33,271 nt of DNA from Candidatus Zixiibacteriota bacterium (lineage in GTDB: Bacteria > Zixibacteria > MSB-5A5 > GN15 > JAAZOE01), in contig DAOUTW010000048.1 in NCBI GenBank assembly GCA_030668485.1, positions 1-33,271 on the forward strand, given 5' to 3'. The position numbers were made by a program, and so were the translations under genes. The notes below the pieces were generated by a model. The model did not search any database. It saw only the letters and a program-made list of their open reading frames with translations, and was not told the DNA's origin. Positions 1-7,788 of the stretch are shown one piece after another. Numbering within the stretch: the stretch's first letter is position 1; every line of letters starts with the position of its first letter.

Positions 1-139
1 ACCAACTCCCCCTTCCAATAACCATCCCTGGAGGAGATCGCCCTTGAAGACGGTGATAAGAAAACGGATGTACAATGAAATAACAAAATAGGACATTTCT
101 ATTTTGCTAAGAATAGGACATTTCTATTTTGCCTTGACA
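1..139 (+). mobile_element. End of an insertion sequence (left contig edge)
   Basis: This segment is matched base for base by the reverse complement of 33132-33270. The match stops at ...CCTTGACA; beyond it the two flanks differ. Read from the outside, the element would begin TGTCAAGG and so has the 5'-TG/CA-3' termini usual for DDE transposons of the IS3/IS481 type. Two direct copies of AGGACATTTCTATTTTGC (within 87-107 and 112-132) look like paired transposase-binding sites. The outer ~90 bases probably carry the 3' end of the transposase gene; two frames are open at the edge (to stops at 45-47 and 89-91), so the frame is not assigned. The family name is an inference. Confidence 0.75.
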
Positions 140-196
140 CGCTTTCGGAAACCTGTTGCCTTTTTGTGTGTTTATAGTATATTTGAGGGTTATAGG

Positions 197-214
197 AGAG
201 CCTCTGGAGGCTCT
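197..214 (+). promoter_or_regulatory. Hairpin in the leader before panD
   Basis: An 8-bp inverted repeat, AGAGCCTC/GAGGCTCT, with effectively a four-base loop is followed by TTCTTTG. It lies between the IS end and panD and could be a weak terminator for transcription leaving the IS, or a leader structure. No convincing -10/-35 pair for panD was found, although the IS end supplies TTGACA at 134-139. Confidence 0.3.
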
Positions 215-253
215 TCTTTGATAATGCAACCGGATGTTGTGAGGTCGAATGTC

Positions 254-604
254 ATGATGGTGACATTGTGTAAAGGAAAAATTCATCGAGCCACAATCAC
301 CGAGGCCAACCTTGATTACGAAGGCTCGATTACCATAGATAAAGAACTGATGATTGCCGCCGGCCTTTTCCCCTATGAAAAAGTCCAGGTGGTCAATATA
401 AATACCGGCGCCCGGCTGGAAACCTATGTTATCGAGGGCACTCCGAAAAGCGGCATTATCTGCCTCAACGGCGCCGCCGCTCGTCTGGGAGCCAAAGGGG
501 ATAAAATCATAATCATCGCCTACGGCCACTATAGTCTGGAAGAGGCCAAAGCTCACAAACCGGCCATGGTCCGGGTAGATGACCGCAACCAAATCGTAAG
601 TTAA
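254..604 (+). CDS. panD: Aspartate 1-decarboxylase (PanD)
   Basis: PanD is the pyruvoyl-dependent cytoplasmic enzyme that decarboxylates L-aspartate to beta-alanine for pantothenate and coenzyme A synthesis. The 116-residue product starts [16 protein letters not shown] and carries EGSITID. With the start at 254 the self-cleavage pair is Gly24-Ser25, the position seen in E. coli PanD, where Ser25 becomes the pyruvoyl group. The reading frame stays open upstream to 104, but that extension runs into the insertion-sequence end and lacks family similarity. A weak Shine-Dalgarno (GTGAGGT, ~237-245) precedes 254; ATG 257 is an alternative. The next gene begins five bases after the stop, so the two are probably cotranscribed. 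Length and motifs are those of a full, functional enzyme. Confidence 0.93.
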   Translation: MMVTLCKGKIHRATITEANLDYEGSITIDKELMIAAGLFPYEKVQVVNINTGARLETYVIEGTPKSGIICLNGAAARLGAKGDKIIIIAYGHYSLEEAKAHKPAMVRVDDRNQIVS

Positions 605-609
605 AAACT

Positions 610-1365
610 ATGAACAACTTAGCTGCAGTAATTATGGCCGCTGGCAAAGGCAAAAGGATGAAATCCGACCTGCCCAAGGTACTCCATGAAACACTTGGGC
701 GACCGATGATAAAACTCGTACTCGACACCCTTATCTCATTGAATATCAGCAAGATAGTCGTCGTCGTCGGGCATCAAGCCGAGATGGTCAAGGATTCTCT
801 CAAGGATTACGAAGGGAAAGTCGAATTTGCCCTTCAGGCTGAACAAAAAGGGACCGGCCATGCGGTACAAATGGCCGAGGACGCCCTGGCCGGTTTTGAA
901 GGTGAAATCCTCGTTCTATCCGGCGATGTTCCTTTCCTTTCAGCCGAAACGATCACCAACCTGATCAAGGTCCACCGGACCGAAAAAGCCGCCGCTACGG
1001 TGCTTTCATCAATGCCGCCCAATCCCGAAAATTACGGCCGAGTCGTCCGCAAGCCGGATACCGACCTGGTCGATTATATCGTCGAGCATAAAGATGCCAG
1101 TGAGAAAGAGAGAAAAATCGGTGAAATCAATACCGGAACCTTCTGTTTCGACAGCCGCTATCTCTTCGATTCTTTGAACCAAATAAAAGACAACAATGCC
1201 CAGGGTGAATATTACCTCACCGATATCATGGCAATCCTCCGCCAGCGCGGCCTCAAGGCGGCGATCCATATGACCGATAATTCAGATGAGGCATTGGGCG
1301 TTAACGATATCGATCAAAAGGCGGAACTGGAAGCAAAATTCGCAGAAAAATTCGGCTCAAAATAG
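610..1365 (+). CDS. GlmU-type sugar-phosphate nucleotidyltransferase, N-terminal domain only
   Basis: The 251-residue protein is a Rossmann-like nucleotidyltransferase of the GlmU uridylyltransferase type, which makes UDP-GlcNAc from UTP and GlcNAc-1-phosphate for peptidoglycan and lipid A. It has the signature loop MAAGKGKRM with DLPKVLHE (residues 9-28), QKGTGHAV, LSGDVPFL, YGRVVR, EINTGTFCF and GEYYLTDI, all characteristic of GlmU. It stops at the end of that domain: the C-terminal left-handed beta-helix acetyltransferase half of canonical GlmU (~450 residues) is missing, and no such sequence follows. The protein ends in a clean TAG with no sign of a frameshift, so it is probably a natural single-domain enzyme. 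The acetylation step would need a separate enzyme. It follows panD directly. Confidence 0.88.
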   Translation: MNNLAAVIMAAGKGKRMKSDLPKVLHETLGRPMIKLVLDTLISLNISKIVVVVGHQAEMVKDSLKDYEGKVEFALQAEQKGTGHAVQMAEDALAGFEGEILVLSGDVPFLSAETITNLIKVHRTEKAAATVLSSMPPNPENYGRVVRKPDTDLVDYIVEHKDASEKERKIGEINTGTFCFDSRYLFDSLNQIKDNNAQGEYYLTDIMAILRQRGLKAAIHMTDNSDEALGVNDIDQKAELEAKFAEKFGSK

Positions 1366-1439
1366 GACAAAACGCCCGTTTGAAACGTATAAATAATGAA
1401 AAGCCTGAGATTTAATGGGCTTAAAAGAATCAAATTTAG

Positions 1440-1468
1440 TTGACAACGCATTCTGTTTAGGATTTATT
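1440..1468 (+). promoter_or_regulatory. Sigma-70-type promoter for the 1500 gene
   Basis: A consensus TTGACA (1440-1445), a 17-base spacer and TTTATT (1463-1468, four of six bases matching) lie 31 bases before the start codon at 1500. This splits the secreted-protein/rsfS/rho group from the panD pair. Confidence 0.6.
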
Positions 1469-1499
1469 TTTTTATACCCGATGGGTGGGAGTACTTGAG

Positions 1500-1985
1500 A
1501 TGAAGACGTTGAGACATATCGCAACCGCATTGCTACTGGTTATCCTTTCCGTGCCCGCGATGGCTCAGATGGTTGACGAGGCAGAGATCAAAGAGGTTAC
1601 GGCCAAATATGATTTGGGTCTGACCAAACAGCCGTCAATGGCGTTTTTCGATTTGTCCCGTTTTAATCTCTCCCATTCCTATTCGATAGGATACTTTTCG
1701 GGAAACCAGTTTTCAGGATCGCGGGCGATGTATAACGGTACCATCCGGTATCAGATCGCCAATCCGCTGACACTGACTTTGAATGTAGGAGTCCTGCATA
1801 ATCCGGGCGCCATTTTCGGGGATGAAAGGCTGAGTGAAAACTCGAAGTTTCTGCCCTCCGGTTGGCTCGATTGGAGACCGTCGAAAAATTTTAGAATGTC
1901 GATCGGCTTTGAAACCGTCCCGGCATATAATAGCGGGGGATATTATTATAACCCGGGGAGGTCGTTGTATCGACCCTTTAGATAG
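1500..1985 (+). CDS. Secreted protein of unknown function, beta-barrel-like
   Basis: I do not recognise the family. The 161-residue product begins MKTLRHIATALLLVILS and has a classical signal peptide ending near PAMAQ. The rest is rich in aromatic and alternating polar/hydrophobic strands (for example SHSYSIGYFSGNQF and PLTLTLNVGVLHNP), as in outer-membrane or periplasmic beta proteins. ATG 1500 was chosen over the in-frame GTG at 1485 because the signal peptide begins there and GGGAG (1486-1490) gives suitable Shine-Dalgarno spacing. It lies behind its own promoter and upstream of the LytR_C, rsfS and rho genes. An envelope role is an inference from the signal peptide alone. Confidence 0.7.
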   Translation: MKTLRHIATALLLVILSVPAMAQMVDEAEIKEVTAKYDLGLTKQPSMAFFDLSRFNLSHSYSIGYFSGNQFSGSRAMYNGTIRYQIANPLTLTLNVGVLHNPGAIFGDERLSENSKFLPSGWLDWRPSKNFRMSIGFETVPAYNSGGYYYNPGRSLYRPFR

Positions 1986-2039
1986 CGGTTCCGGGTAACC
2001 TCGGTTCCCCTGTCTTCCCTCCCCAACCCAAAAAACCTA

Positions 2040-2561
2040 ATGGCCAAAAAAAAATCAAGAAGACCAAAAGGCTCATCAGCCTATAGAATTAAGCGTGCCC
2101 GGGATAAAAAACCGTTGCGTTTTCTCGAATTAAGTATTTTATTCCTGTTTATAGTAGTTGTCGGGTTTGTTGCCTCCTTTACCGTCCAAATAACCCAGGG
2201 CTATTCCAGCGAGAAGGAACCGACCGAGTACTTCATAAACTTGCAGGTTCTCAACGGCTGCGGTGAAAAAGGAATCGCTAATCGCCTGGCCAACGACATT
2301 GAAATGGCGGTCGAGAAACCGCTTGCGATCAGAGTGATCGACACCGACAATTTTGACAACTTCGGAGTAGAAGAGACTTTTATTATCTCCCGCAAAAGCG
2401 ATCTGGCAGCCGCCAATCTGCTGGCCGATCAACTCGGTCTGGAAGCGGCCGTCACCTACCGGGAGATTGAAGATAATTATCGTGATATAGGAGCCACCCT
2501 CGTTCTCGGAAATGATTACCGAATCGTATTCCCTGCCAAGGGCGGACAAACGACGAGATAG
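2040..2561 (+). CDS. Membrane-anchored LytR C-terminal (LytR_C) domain protein
   Basis: The 173-residue protein has a lysine/arginine-rich cytoplasmic start, one transmembrane helix (about residues 30-53) and an extracytoplasmic domain that matches the LytR_C family: VLNGCGEKGIANRLANDI, then VIDTDNFDNFGVEETFII, then ADQLGL and DIGATLVLGNDY. This domain occurs at the end of LytR-CpsA-Psr wall-polymer transferases and alone in membrane proteins; its molecular role is not settled. No Shine-Dalgarno is obvious at ATG 2040. The gene sits directly before rsfS, a common neighbourhood for such proteins. The catalytic LCP domain is absent, so a transferase activity should not be assumed. Confidence 0.75.
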   Translation: MAKKKSRRPKGSSAYRIKRARDKKPLRFLELSILFLFIVVVGFVASFTVQITQGYSSEKEPTEYFINLQVLNGCGEKGIANRLANDIEMAVEKPLAIRVIDTDNFDNFGVEETFIISRKSDLAAANLLADQLGLEAAVTYREIEDNYRDIGATLVLGNDYRIVFPAKGGQTTR

Positions 2562-2594
2562 ATCACAATTAAGCTGAGGAGCTACGAAGACTCT

Positions 2595-2948
2595 TTGAAG
2601 ACAACACCTCTTGCCCTGGCCCGGGCAGCCGGCAAACTGGCGCTTTCCAAAAAAGGCTTTGACGTTAAGATACTTAAGCTGAAGAAAATCTCTTCGGTAT
2701 GCGACTACTTTGTCATCTGCTCCGGATCGGTCGACGTTCATGTGAAAGCGATCGCCGATGCTGTCGATGATGGCCTGCGAAAAAAAGGTATCTATCCTTC
2801 CCACCGGGAAGGCATGGAAGGGGCTACATGGGTTTTGGTGGATTATTTCGACGTGGTAGTCCACATTTTTGACGAGGAGGCACGTCAGTTTTACGCTCTG
2901 GAAAAACTCTGGGGAGACGCTCCTGTTGAGTCGATGGATGACGATTAA
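2595..2948 (+). CDS. rsfS: Ribosomal silencing factor RsfS
   Basis: RsfS (YbeB/Iojap family, DUF143) binds ribosomal protein L14 (uL14) on the large subunit and blocks subunit joining during nutrient limitation. The 117-residue product carries the family signatures DVKILKLKKISSVCDYFVICSG, shown here in parts as KKISSVCDYFVICSG, then KAIADAVDDGL, EGMEGATWVLVDYFDVVVHIF and the C-terminal YALEKLWGDAP. No ATG is available; TTG 2595 is the likely start, with GAGGAG at 2576-2581 about 13 bases upstream, rather far. Length is normal for the family. It lies 33 bases after the LytR_C gene and ~70 bases before rho, probably in one transcript. Confidence 0.92.
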   Translation: MKTTPLALARAAGKLALSKKGFDVKILKLKKISSVCDYFVICSGSVDVHVKAIADAVDDGLRKKGIYPSHREGMEGATWVLVDYFDVVVHIFDEEARQFYALEKLWGDAPVESMDDD

Positions 2949-3020
2949 CAGACGTTCGCTCCGGTGCGGCGTCCCAAGCCAATTGCAAATAATATAACAC
3001 CATATAAACAGGATAGATTT

Positions 3021-4268
3021 ATGGAAATTACGGAACTCAAAACCAAGACGATTGCGGAACTTCTGAAAATCGCGGAAGAACTGGATATTCCCGGCGTTTC
3101 CGGACTTCGGAAATCGGAATTGATTTTCAAGGTACTGGAATCTCAAACGACTCAAAACGGCCTCATTTTCGCCGAGGGTGTGCTGGAAATTCTGGATGAA
3201 GGCTACGGTTTTTTACGCTCGTCCGATTACAATTATCAACCCGGACCAGACGACATCTATGTCTCTCCATCTCAGATCAAGAGGTTCGATCTGCGTACCG
3301 GCGACACCATTTCGGGACAAGTGCGTCCTCCCAAGGAATCGGAACGATACTTCGCCCTTCTGAAGATCGAAGCGATCAACACCGAGTCACCGGAAGTCTC
3401 CAAGCACAAAACGCTTTTTGACAACCTTACCCCGCTCTACCCCGAAGTACCGTTTCTTCTCGAAGTTGAGCCGGAAGAACTTACCACGCGTATCATCGAC
3501 CTGATGTGCCCTATCGGCAAAGGTCAGCGCGGCCTTATCACCTCGCCCCCAAAGGCGGGAAAAACGATCATCCTTCAGAAAATCGCCAACTCGATCACGA
3601 CTAATCATCCCGAAGTAAAGTTGATTGTCCTGCTCATTGACGAACGCCCTGAAGAGGTGACCGATATGAAAAGGAATGTTGACGGTGAAGTCGTTTCGTC
3701 GACTTTCGACGAACCGGCCGATCGGCATGTGCAGGTGGCCAACATGGTCCTGGAGAAAGCCAAGCGGCTGGTCGAACATAAGCAGCATGTCGTTGTTCTC
3801 CTCGACTCCATCACCCGACTGGCGCGCGCCCATAATGCGGTAGTACCGCATTCCGGTAAGATCCTCTCCGGTGGTGTCGATTCCAACGCTCTGCACAAAC
3901 CGAAACGATTCTTCGGCGCCGCACGTAATATCGAGGAAGGCGGATCGTTAACGATTATCGCCACCGCTCTGATTGAAACCGGCAGCCGGATGGACGAGGT
4001 TATCTTCGAGGAATTCAAAGGCACCGGCAACATGGAGTTGGTTCTTGATCGTCGGATATCCGACCGGAGAATCTTCCCGGCAATGGATATCAATCGTTCC
4101 TCGACTCGTAAGGAAGAACTGCTGCAGCCTCCCGAGATTCTCAACAAGATCTGGATAATGCGCAAATTCCTGGCGGAGATGAATCCGATCGAGGGTATGG
4201 AATTTTTGATCGACCGTGTCAGGAAAACCAAGAGCAACAAGAAATTCCTCGAGTCCATGAAAAACTAG
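3021..4268 (+). CDS. rho: Transcription termination factor Rho
   Basis: Rho is the hexameric RNA-dependent ATPase/helicase that ends transcription at C-rich, poorly translated RNA. The 415-residue protein has the N-terminal helical domain ([20 protein letters not shown]), the cold-shock-like RNA-binding domain ([13 protein letters not shown] near 55-67), the Walker A loop SPPKAGKT (~175-182), [13 protein letters not shown], the Q-loop/R-loop region (THARxxx replaced by ITRLARAHN) and [23 protein letters not shown] 3021 follows AGGATAG at suitable distance and starts where Rho normally starts; an in-frame GTG at 2964 adds an unrelated leader. There is no sign of the large N-terminal insertions found in some phyla. 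It is complete and very likely functional. Confidence 0.96.
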   Translation: MEITELKTKTIAELLKIAEELDIPGVSGLRKSELIFKVLESQTTQNGLIFAEGVLEILDEGYGFLRSSDYNYQPGPDDIYVSPSQIKRFDLRTGDTISGQVRPPKESERYFALLKIEAINTESPEVSKHKTLFDNLTPLYPEVPFLLEVEPEELTTRIIDLMCPIGKGQRGLITSPPKAGKTIILQKIANSITTNHPEVKLIVLLIDERPEEVTDMKRNVDGEVVSSTFDEPADRHVQVANMVLEKAKRLVEHKQHVVVLLDSITRLARAHNAVVPHSGKILSGGVDSNALHKPKRFFGAARNIEEGGSLTIIATALIETGSRMDEVIFEEFKGTGNMELVLDRRISDRRIFPAMDINRSSTRKEELLQPPEILNKIWIMRKFLAEMNPIEGMEFLIDRVRKTKSNKKFLESMKN

Positions 4269-4283
4269 CAAAAGCTAGATTTT
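4265..4283 (+). terminator. Weak hairpin at the end of rho
   Basis: CTAGC-AAAA-GCTAG (4265-4278) followed by ATTTT overlaps the rho stop codon. The stem has only five pairs, so it is at best a weak intrinsic terminator. Confidence 0.35.
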
Positions 4284-4807
4284 GGCTGTCGCCAGGATGG
4301 CCTGATATTCTCAGTATATGTGGGCGCGGTGGCAGGGGCCACTTTTCGGCTGTCGCGAAGATGACCTGAATTCCATACCAAAATATAAACACCCGTAGGT
4401 CGGGAGCCCTGTGCTCCCGACAGGCAGGGGCTTGTTGCGTTGGCGTTGGCCATCTTGAGGCTGTTCCGCCCGAGGCGGACAGGCGCCGAGATGACCTGAT
4501 ATCATAGCAACGTGGGCGCGGAGACCGCGCCCCATTGAGTCGTTAGTTTGATAATGTAGGGGTCGGGTTTCCCGATCCTGGGTATATTGATCATCATTTG
4601 ATTTAATTCTCTCCATTCATTTACCCTCCATAAGGTTACTGGGATTTGGCTTTGGATTCTCAATATCGTGCGAGTAGTAGGTCGGGTTCCAATTTGCCTT
4701 GTGCGAATTGAAACCCGACTTTAATTATCCACAAATCCCAAAGATGTCGGGTTTGTTCCGCCGCAGGCGGACCGAACCCGACCTACATTCTTTTTTACAC
4801 ACTACTC
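4284..4807. repeat. Cluster of dispersed palindromic repeats, no gene
   Basis: This 524-base gap holds no credible gene. It contains three copies of a degenerate motif GGCTGTCGCGAAGATGACC (4284-4305, 4348-4369, partial 4483-4499; a fourth copy lies at 9759-9779). It also contains hairpins built on TCGGGAGC/GCTCCCGA (~4401-4421), GGGCGCGG/CCGCGCCC (4514-4532), TCGGGTT/AACCCGA (4682-4718 and 4747-4781) and TTCCGCC/GGCGGA (~4463-4480 and ~4756-4769). Three start with GTAGG(G)TCGGG. They resemble dispersed REP/MITE-like elements; without the genome, copy number is unknown. Several could also stop transcription leaving rho. Confidence 0.7.
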
Positions 4808-4999
4808 TTGACATTACCTCTATTCCCGCATACATTTGCCCGTCTCTGGAAAGATCAACAAGGGAGTATCGAATCCTTATCGGCAATATTGGGCCATCAG
4901 TCAGTTCGCACAACATGGGATGTCTATGGAAAGGAGAGTATAGAGGACATAAAGGAGAATTACAAAAAGACAATTAAGAAAATGTACGGGAACAAATAA
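4808..4999 (+). pseudogene. Tyrosine recombinase (integrase) C-terminal remnant
   Basis: The 63-codon open frame reads PHTFARLW, SIESLSAILGHQSVRTT, then VYGKESIEDIKENY. This matches the end of tyrosine-recombinase catalytic domains, with the second catalytic His/Trp helix and the Tyr-bearing helix (VYGK). The first part of the family motif (HxLRHTFA) is degraded: the residues before HTFA are PLFP, so the catalytic HxxR pair is lost, and everything upstream is repeats. It is therefore a dead fragment of a former integrase. Its presence beside palindromic repeats and an AT-rich gene marks 4.3-6.0 kb as an old insertion site. Confidence 0.75.
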
Positions 5000-5051
5000 C
5001 TGTCAATCCCCAATTGTATGAAAACCTAAAATCATCGAAGGAGGAAAAAGC

Positions 5052-5909
5052 ATGAAATCAGCGCTCATGAGGCTGTTTGTTACCCTGATACTTACAGGTT
5101 TAATTCTTAGTATGGTTGGATGTTCGGGTGAAGATAATTCGACTAATCCGAACGACCCCAACGATCCAAATGACCCACCAAATACGGTGGAGTTATTATC
5201 TGTTGATTTTGAATCAACATTATCTGGCTGGAATGGAGTACCTCAGCAAATTGATTCAAGCGATAGTTGGGATTGGGATAGAAGATTTAATTCCAGTCCC
5301 ACTACGCAGTATCATGTTACTGGTACTTCTACTGTTTATGACGAGGGGTCTGTTGGTATTACATCAAGTGACTCAACTGGTGGGAATAAATTCCTGTTAT
5401 TTGAACTTAAGAATGGCATATTCTCCACAATAAACGCCGAGGGCTATTATTATGATGTTACAAGTCTGCGCTATTATAGGTTCGAAGATATAACAGTATT
5501 CCCAATACGTAAGTATTCCTTGATTGATTATGACGAATATGACTCGGCAAGTGTATCTTTTATGGTTAAACCAATTGAATGTTTGACAGGTAAGTTTGGC
5601 TCTTCAATTGGTTTTAGGATAATTGTTGAAGGTGCCCACGGGATTATTGAAGATATGCTTCTGGATTCTACGTTTATGACAACCTATTTAGGTAGTTGGA
5701 CTGAGATTGTGGTAGATATATCTCCATACACTGGCTGGGAGAGCGATATTGGAATCAGTTTTGAAATTACCCCTGTCCATCCTGACTACTGGTGGCAATT
5801 TAGACGTGGTAGTGATTATTTGGACGATATTCATAATCCGGGTGATTCATCAGTCTGTGCTATAGCAATTGATGACCTGAATATAAAGGTATTTCCTGCT
5901 CCTGAATAA
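5052..5909 (+). CDS. Putative lipoprotein of unknown function, AT-rich
   Basis: The 285-residue product starts MKSALMRLFVTLILTG with a lipoprotein signal peptide ending in SMVGC (Cys ~24), so it should be processed by signal peptidase II and anchored in a membrane. After the cysteine comes a low-complexity linker of Asn-Pro-Asn-Asp repeats, then a beta-rich domain beginning LLSVDFESTLSGWNG. That opening resembles the jelly-roll domains of secreted FCB-group proteins, but I cannot name a family. The Shine-Dalgarno GAAGGAGGAAAAA before 5052 is strong. Base composition and codon choice (many AT-ending codons) differ clearly from the neighbours, and it follows an integrase remnant, which suggests horizontal acquisition. 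Function is not assigned. Confidence 0.75.
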   Translation: MKSALMRLFVTLILTGLILSMVGCSGEDNSTNPNDPNDPNDPPNTVELLSVDFESTLSGWNGVPQQIDSSDSWDWDRRFNSSPTTQYHVTGTSTVYDEGSVGITSSDSTGGNKFLLFELKNGIFSTINAEGYYYDVTSLRYYRFEDITVFPIRKYSLIDYDEYDSASVSFMVKPIECLTGKFGSSIGFRIIVEGAHGIIEDMLLDSTFMTTYLGSWTEIVVDISPYTGWESDIGISFEITPVHPDYWWQFRRGSDYLDDIHNPGDSSVCAIAIDDLNIKVFPAPE

Positions 5910-5963
5910 GTAAGAGTATTCGAAATTACTCAGGCTTTGAAATAGTTATTATTCTGACATCGC

Positions 5964-6015
5964 GTGTGATTCATATGTAATCACACTTGACAGATTTACG
6001 CTTTTGTGCTAGAGT
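5964..6015 (+). promoter_or_regulatory. Promoter with abutting palindromic operator
   Basis: TTGACA (5987-5992), a 17-base spacer and TAGAGT (6010-6015) form a good sigma-70-type promoter for the three-gene cassette starting at 6243. Directly against the -35 box lies the palindrome GTGTGATT/AATCACAC (5964-5971 and 5979-5986, seven-base centre). It resembles a binding site of a dimeric regulator such as a Crp/Fnr-type protein, placed as for a class II activator. The regulator is unknown. Confidence 0.6.
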
Positions 6016-6029
6016 TTGCGGTTTTACAC

Positions 6030-6090
6030 GGGTGGCCTGCGTCTTTAGACCCGGGTGCCACCCCCAAACTTGTTTGGGGGTGCTTTTGTT
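6030..6090 (+). promoter_or_regulatory. Attenuator-like leader: intrinsic terminator with competing stem
   Basis: CACCCCCAAAC (6059-6069) pairs perfectly with GTTTGGGGGTG (6072-6082) and is followed by CTTTTGTT, giving a strong terminator hairpin in the leader of the 6243 operon. An upstream GGGTGGC (6030-6036) can pair with GCCACCC (6057-6063), which would consume the left arm of the terminator. Mutually exclusive stems of this kind are the layout of transcription attenuators. The same sequence could instead be a dispersed palindromic repeat. The leader then runs to 6242 with a further small hairpin (CCCACCA/TGGTGGG, ~6113-6129). Confidence 0.5.
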
Positions 6091-6242
6091 CAAACTGGCC
6101 CCTGACTTGTACCCCACCAGAATGGTGGGCGAAGCGGTTTTTGTCTGAGAAGTTGGAATTATCAGCCGAGATAGTCCTTTAGGGAACCAAAAATAAAAAT
6201 CTTCCTTGCTCTTTGGCTGGGGTTTTGTACATTCCACCCACG

Positions 6243-6908
6243 ATGAGTGATCCTTATTTTACAACTGAATCGATTCAGAAAAAGGCGGCGGCCTTTCTGG
6301 ATCAACTGGGCAGCTATGCCCGCGATTTCAAGGCCACATTCACGCCTGAAAATTCGGCGCTAATTGTGATTGATATGCAGAAGTACTTCCTCAACCCGTC
6401 CTCGCATGCCTTTATCCCCAGCGCACCCGCGATCATCCCCGGTATTCAGAAATTGATCGAAGAATCTCGCCGCCTGAACCGGCCGGTAATATTCACACGG
6501 CATCTTAACACTCCGCAAAACGTGGCCAGCCTCGGCCGCTGGTGGGCCGATTTTATCAAAGAAGACGACCCGCTCAGTGAAGTAATAGACGAGTTTGATT
6601 CCTCAAAAGGAACCATTCTAAAAAAAAGTCAGTACGACGCCTTTTACAATACCGACCTGGAACAGAAACTTCGTGATCAGAATATAAAACAGATTGTTAT
6701 CTGCGGAGTGATGACTCATCTCTGTTGTGAGACTACCGCCCGCTCGGCCTTTGTTCGCGATTTCGATGTCTTTTTCACCATCGACGGCACAGCCACTTAC
6801 GACGAGGTACTTCATTTTTCAACCCTTCTTAACCTGTCGCATGGCTTTGCCTGCCCGGTTATCGTGCAGGATATGGTAGATTTAATTAAGGACCGAGATG
6901 AAGGTTGA
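6243..6908 (+). CDS. Isochorismatase-family cysteine hydrolase
   Basis: The 221-residue protein has the alpha/beta isochorismatase/nicotinamidase-like fold. The catalytic Asp-Lys-Cys triad is visible: Asp44 in LIVIDMQ, Lys128 in LKKSQYDAF and Cys161 in VMTHLCCETT, preceded by the usual cis-peptide region GVMT. The family hydrolyses amides, vinyl ethers or carbamates; the substrate is not predictable here. ATG 6243 begins MSDPYF; no clear Shine-Dalgarno precedes it, and an in-frame TTG lies at 6213. Its last 11 bases overlap the flavoprotein gene, so the products are translationally coupled with the next two genes. Grouping with a flavoprotein and a radical SAM enzyme suggests a small-molecule modification pathway rather than siderophore synthesis. 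Confidence 0.85.
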   Translation: MSDPYFTTESIQKKAAAFLDQLGSYARDFKATFTPENSALIVIDMQKYFLNPSSHAFIPSAPAIIPGIQKLIEESRRLNRPVIFTRHLNTPQNVASLGRWWADFIKEDDPLSEVIDEFDSSKGTILKKSQYDAFYNTDLEQKLRDQNIKQIVICGVMTHLCCETTARSAFVRDFDVFFTIDGTATYDEVLHFSTLLNLSHGFACPVIVQDMVDLIKDRDEG

Positions 6909-7788
6909 GGATGTCATTATCATCGGGGCCGGACCGGCCGGGATTGCAGCGGCGATCCAACTTAGGCGTCAGGGCGTTGATCCGCTCGTCTTTGAGAAAG
7001 GAATGATCGGCGGCCTGTTGCACAATGCCAACCTGGTCGAAAATTATCCCGGCTTCCCCGATGGCATCTCCGGCAATGATCTCGCGGCCCTGTTCGCAAA
7101 ACAATTATCGAAGTATAATATCCGAATAATCCCGGAATCGGTACAGCGGCTCGACTATGAAAACGCTCTATTCACAATAACAACCAATGACAGCACTTAT
7201 ACCGCCTCTATAGTGGTGATCGCGACCGGAACAAAGCCGCGAGAGTATACCGACATCGAAATTCCGGAAGATGCCCGGCAATTTATCCATAATGAAATCT
7301 ATCCGATTCTGACGGCAAAAGAAAAGAGGATTGCCATAGTCGGCGCCGGTGATGCCGCCTTCGACTATGCCCTGAACCTGGGCAAAGCAAACGAGGTCAT
7401 GATCTGGAATCGCGGAGAGGCCGTACGATGTTTGCAACTCCTCCAAGAGAGGGCCAGCCGGGCAAACTCGATAACCTGCCGGACGAATATTACTATTTCT
7501 GAAATTACCAAAAACTCCGGCGGCGGGCTACGTATCCATTGCATGGCCCCGGAAGGGCCTGAAACGTTTGAAGTCGATTTTCTGGTTTATGCCATTGGCC
7601 GGGACCCTCAGTTGGATTTTCTGTCGAGTGGAATGAAAAATGCTCTGCCGAAATTATCGAAGGCCGGGAGTTGTTATCTGCTCGGCGATGTCAAGAGTGG
7701 CCGGTATCGGCAGACCGCGATAGCAGTGGGTGATGCCATCCATGCGGCGATGAAGATAAATGACAAATTGGAAGAGGTTACAGCATGA
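6898..7788 (+). CDS. FAD/NAD(P)-binding oxidoreductase, thioredoxin-reductase-like without CxxC
   Basis: The 296-residue protein has two nucleotide-binding folds: an N-terminal FAD motif IIIGAGPAG (~7-15), ENYPGFP typical of the thioredoxin-reductase superfamily, ATGTKPRE, a second dinucleotide motif IVGAGDAAFD (147-156), the segment VYAIGRDPQLDFL and the closing LLGDVKSG...AVGDAI motif that holds FAD. The redox-active CxxC expected between the two folds is absent (the stretch around 115-145 has no cysteine). It is therefore not a thioredoxin reductase; ferredoxin/flavodoxin-NADP reductases of this fold lack CxxC too, and supplying electrons to the adjacent radical SAM enzyme is an attractive inference. 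It overlaps the preceding gene by 11 bases and the next by four (ATGA). Confidence 0.85.
   Translation: MKVEDVIIIGAGPAGIAAAIQLRRQGVDPLVFEKGMIGGLLHNANLVENYPGFPDGISGNDLAALFAKQLSKYNIRIIPESVQRLDYENALFTITTNDSTYTASIVVIATGTKPREYTDIEIPEDARQFIHNEIYPILTAKEKRIAIVGAGDAAFDYALNLGKANEVMIWNRGEAVRCLQLLQERASRANSITCRTNITISEITKNSGGGLRIHCMAPEGPETFEVDFLVYAIGRDPQLDFLSSGMKNALPKLSKAGSCYLLGDVKSGRYRQTAIAVGDAIHAAMKINDKLEEVTA

Noticed and set aside
87-132. A short CRISPR-like direct repeat
   Set aside because: Only two copies, four bases apart, within an insertion-sequence end; better read as transposase-binding sites.
2139-3155. A 338-codon open frame on the minus strand
   Set aside because: It spans the LytR_C, rsfS and rho genes in antisense and resembles nothing known.
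4699-4977. A 92-codon open frame overlapping the integrase remnant
   Set aside because: It runs through palindromic repeats in a different frame from the recognisable recombinase segment and has no family features.
6898-7788. Thioredoxin reductase
   Set aside because: The fold fits but the CxxC redox pair is absent, so the reaction cannot be that of thioredoxin reductase.
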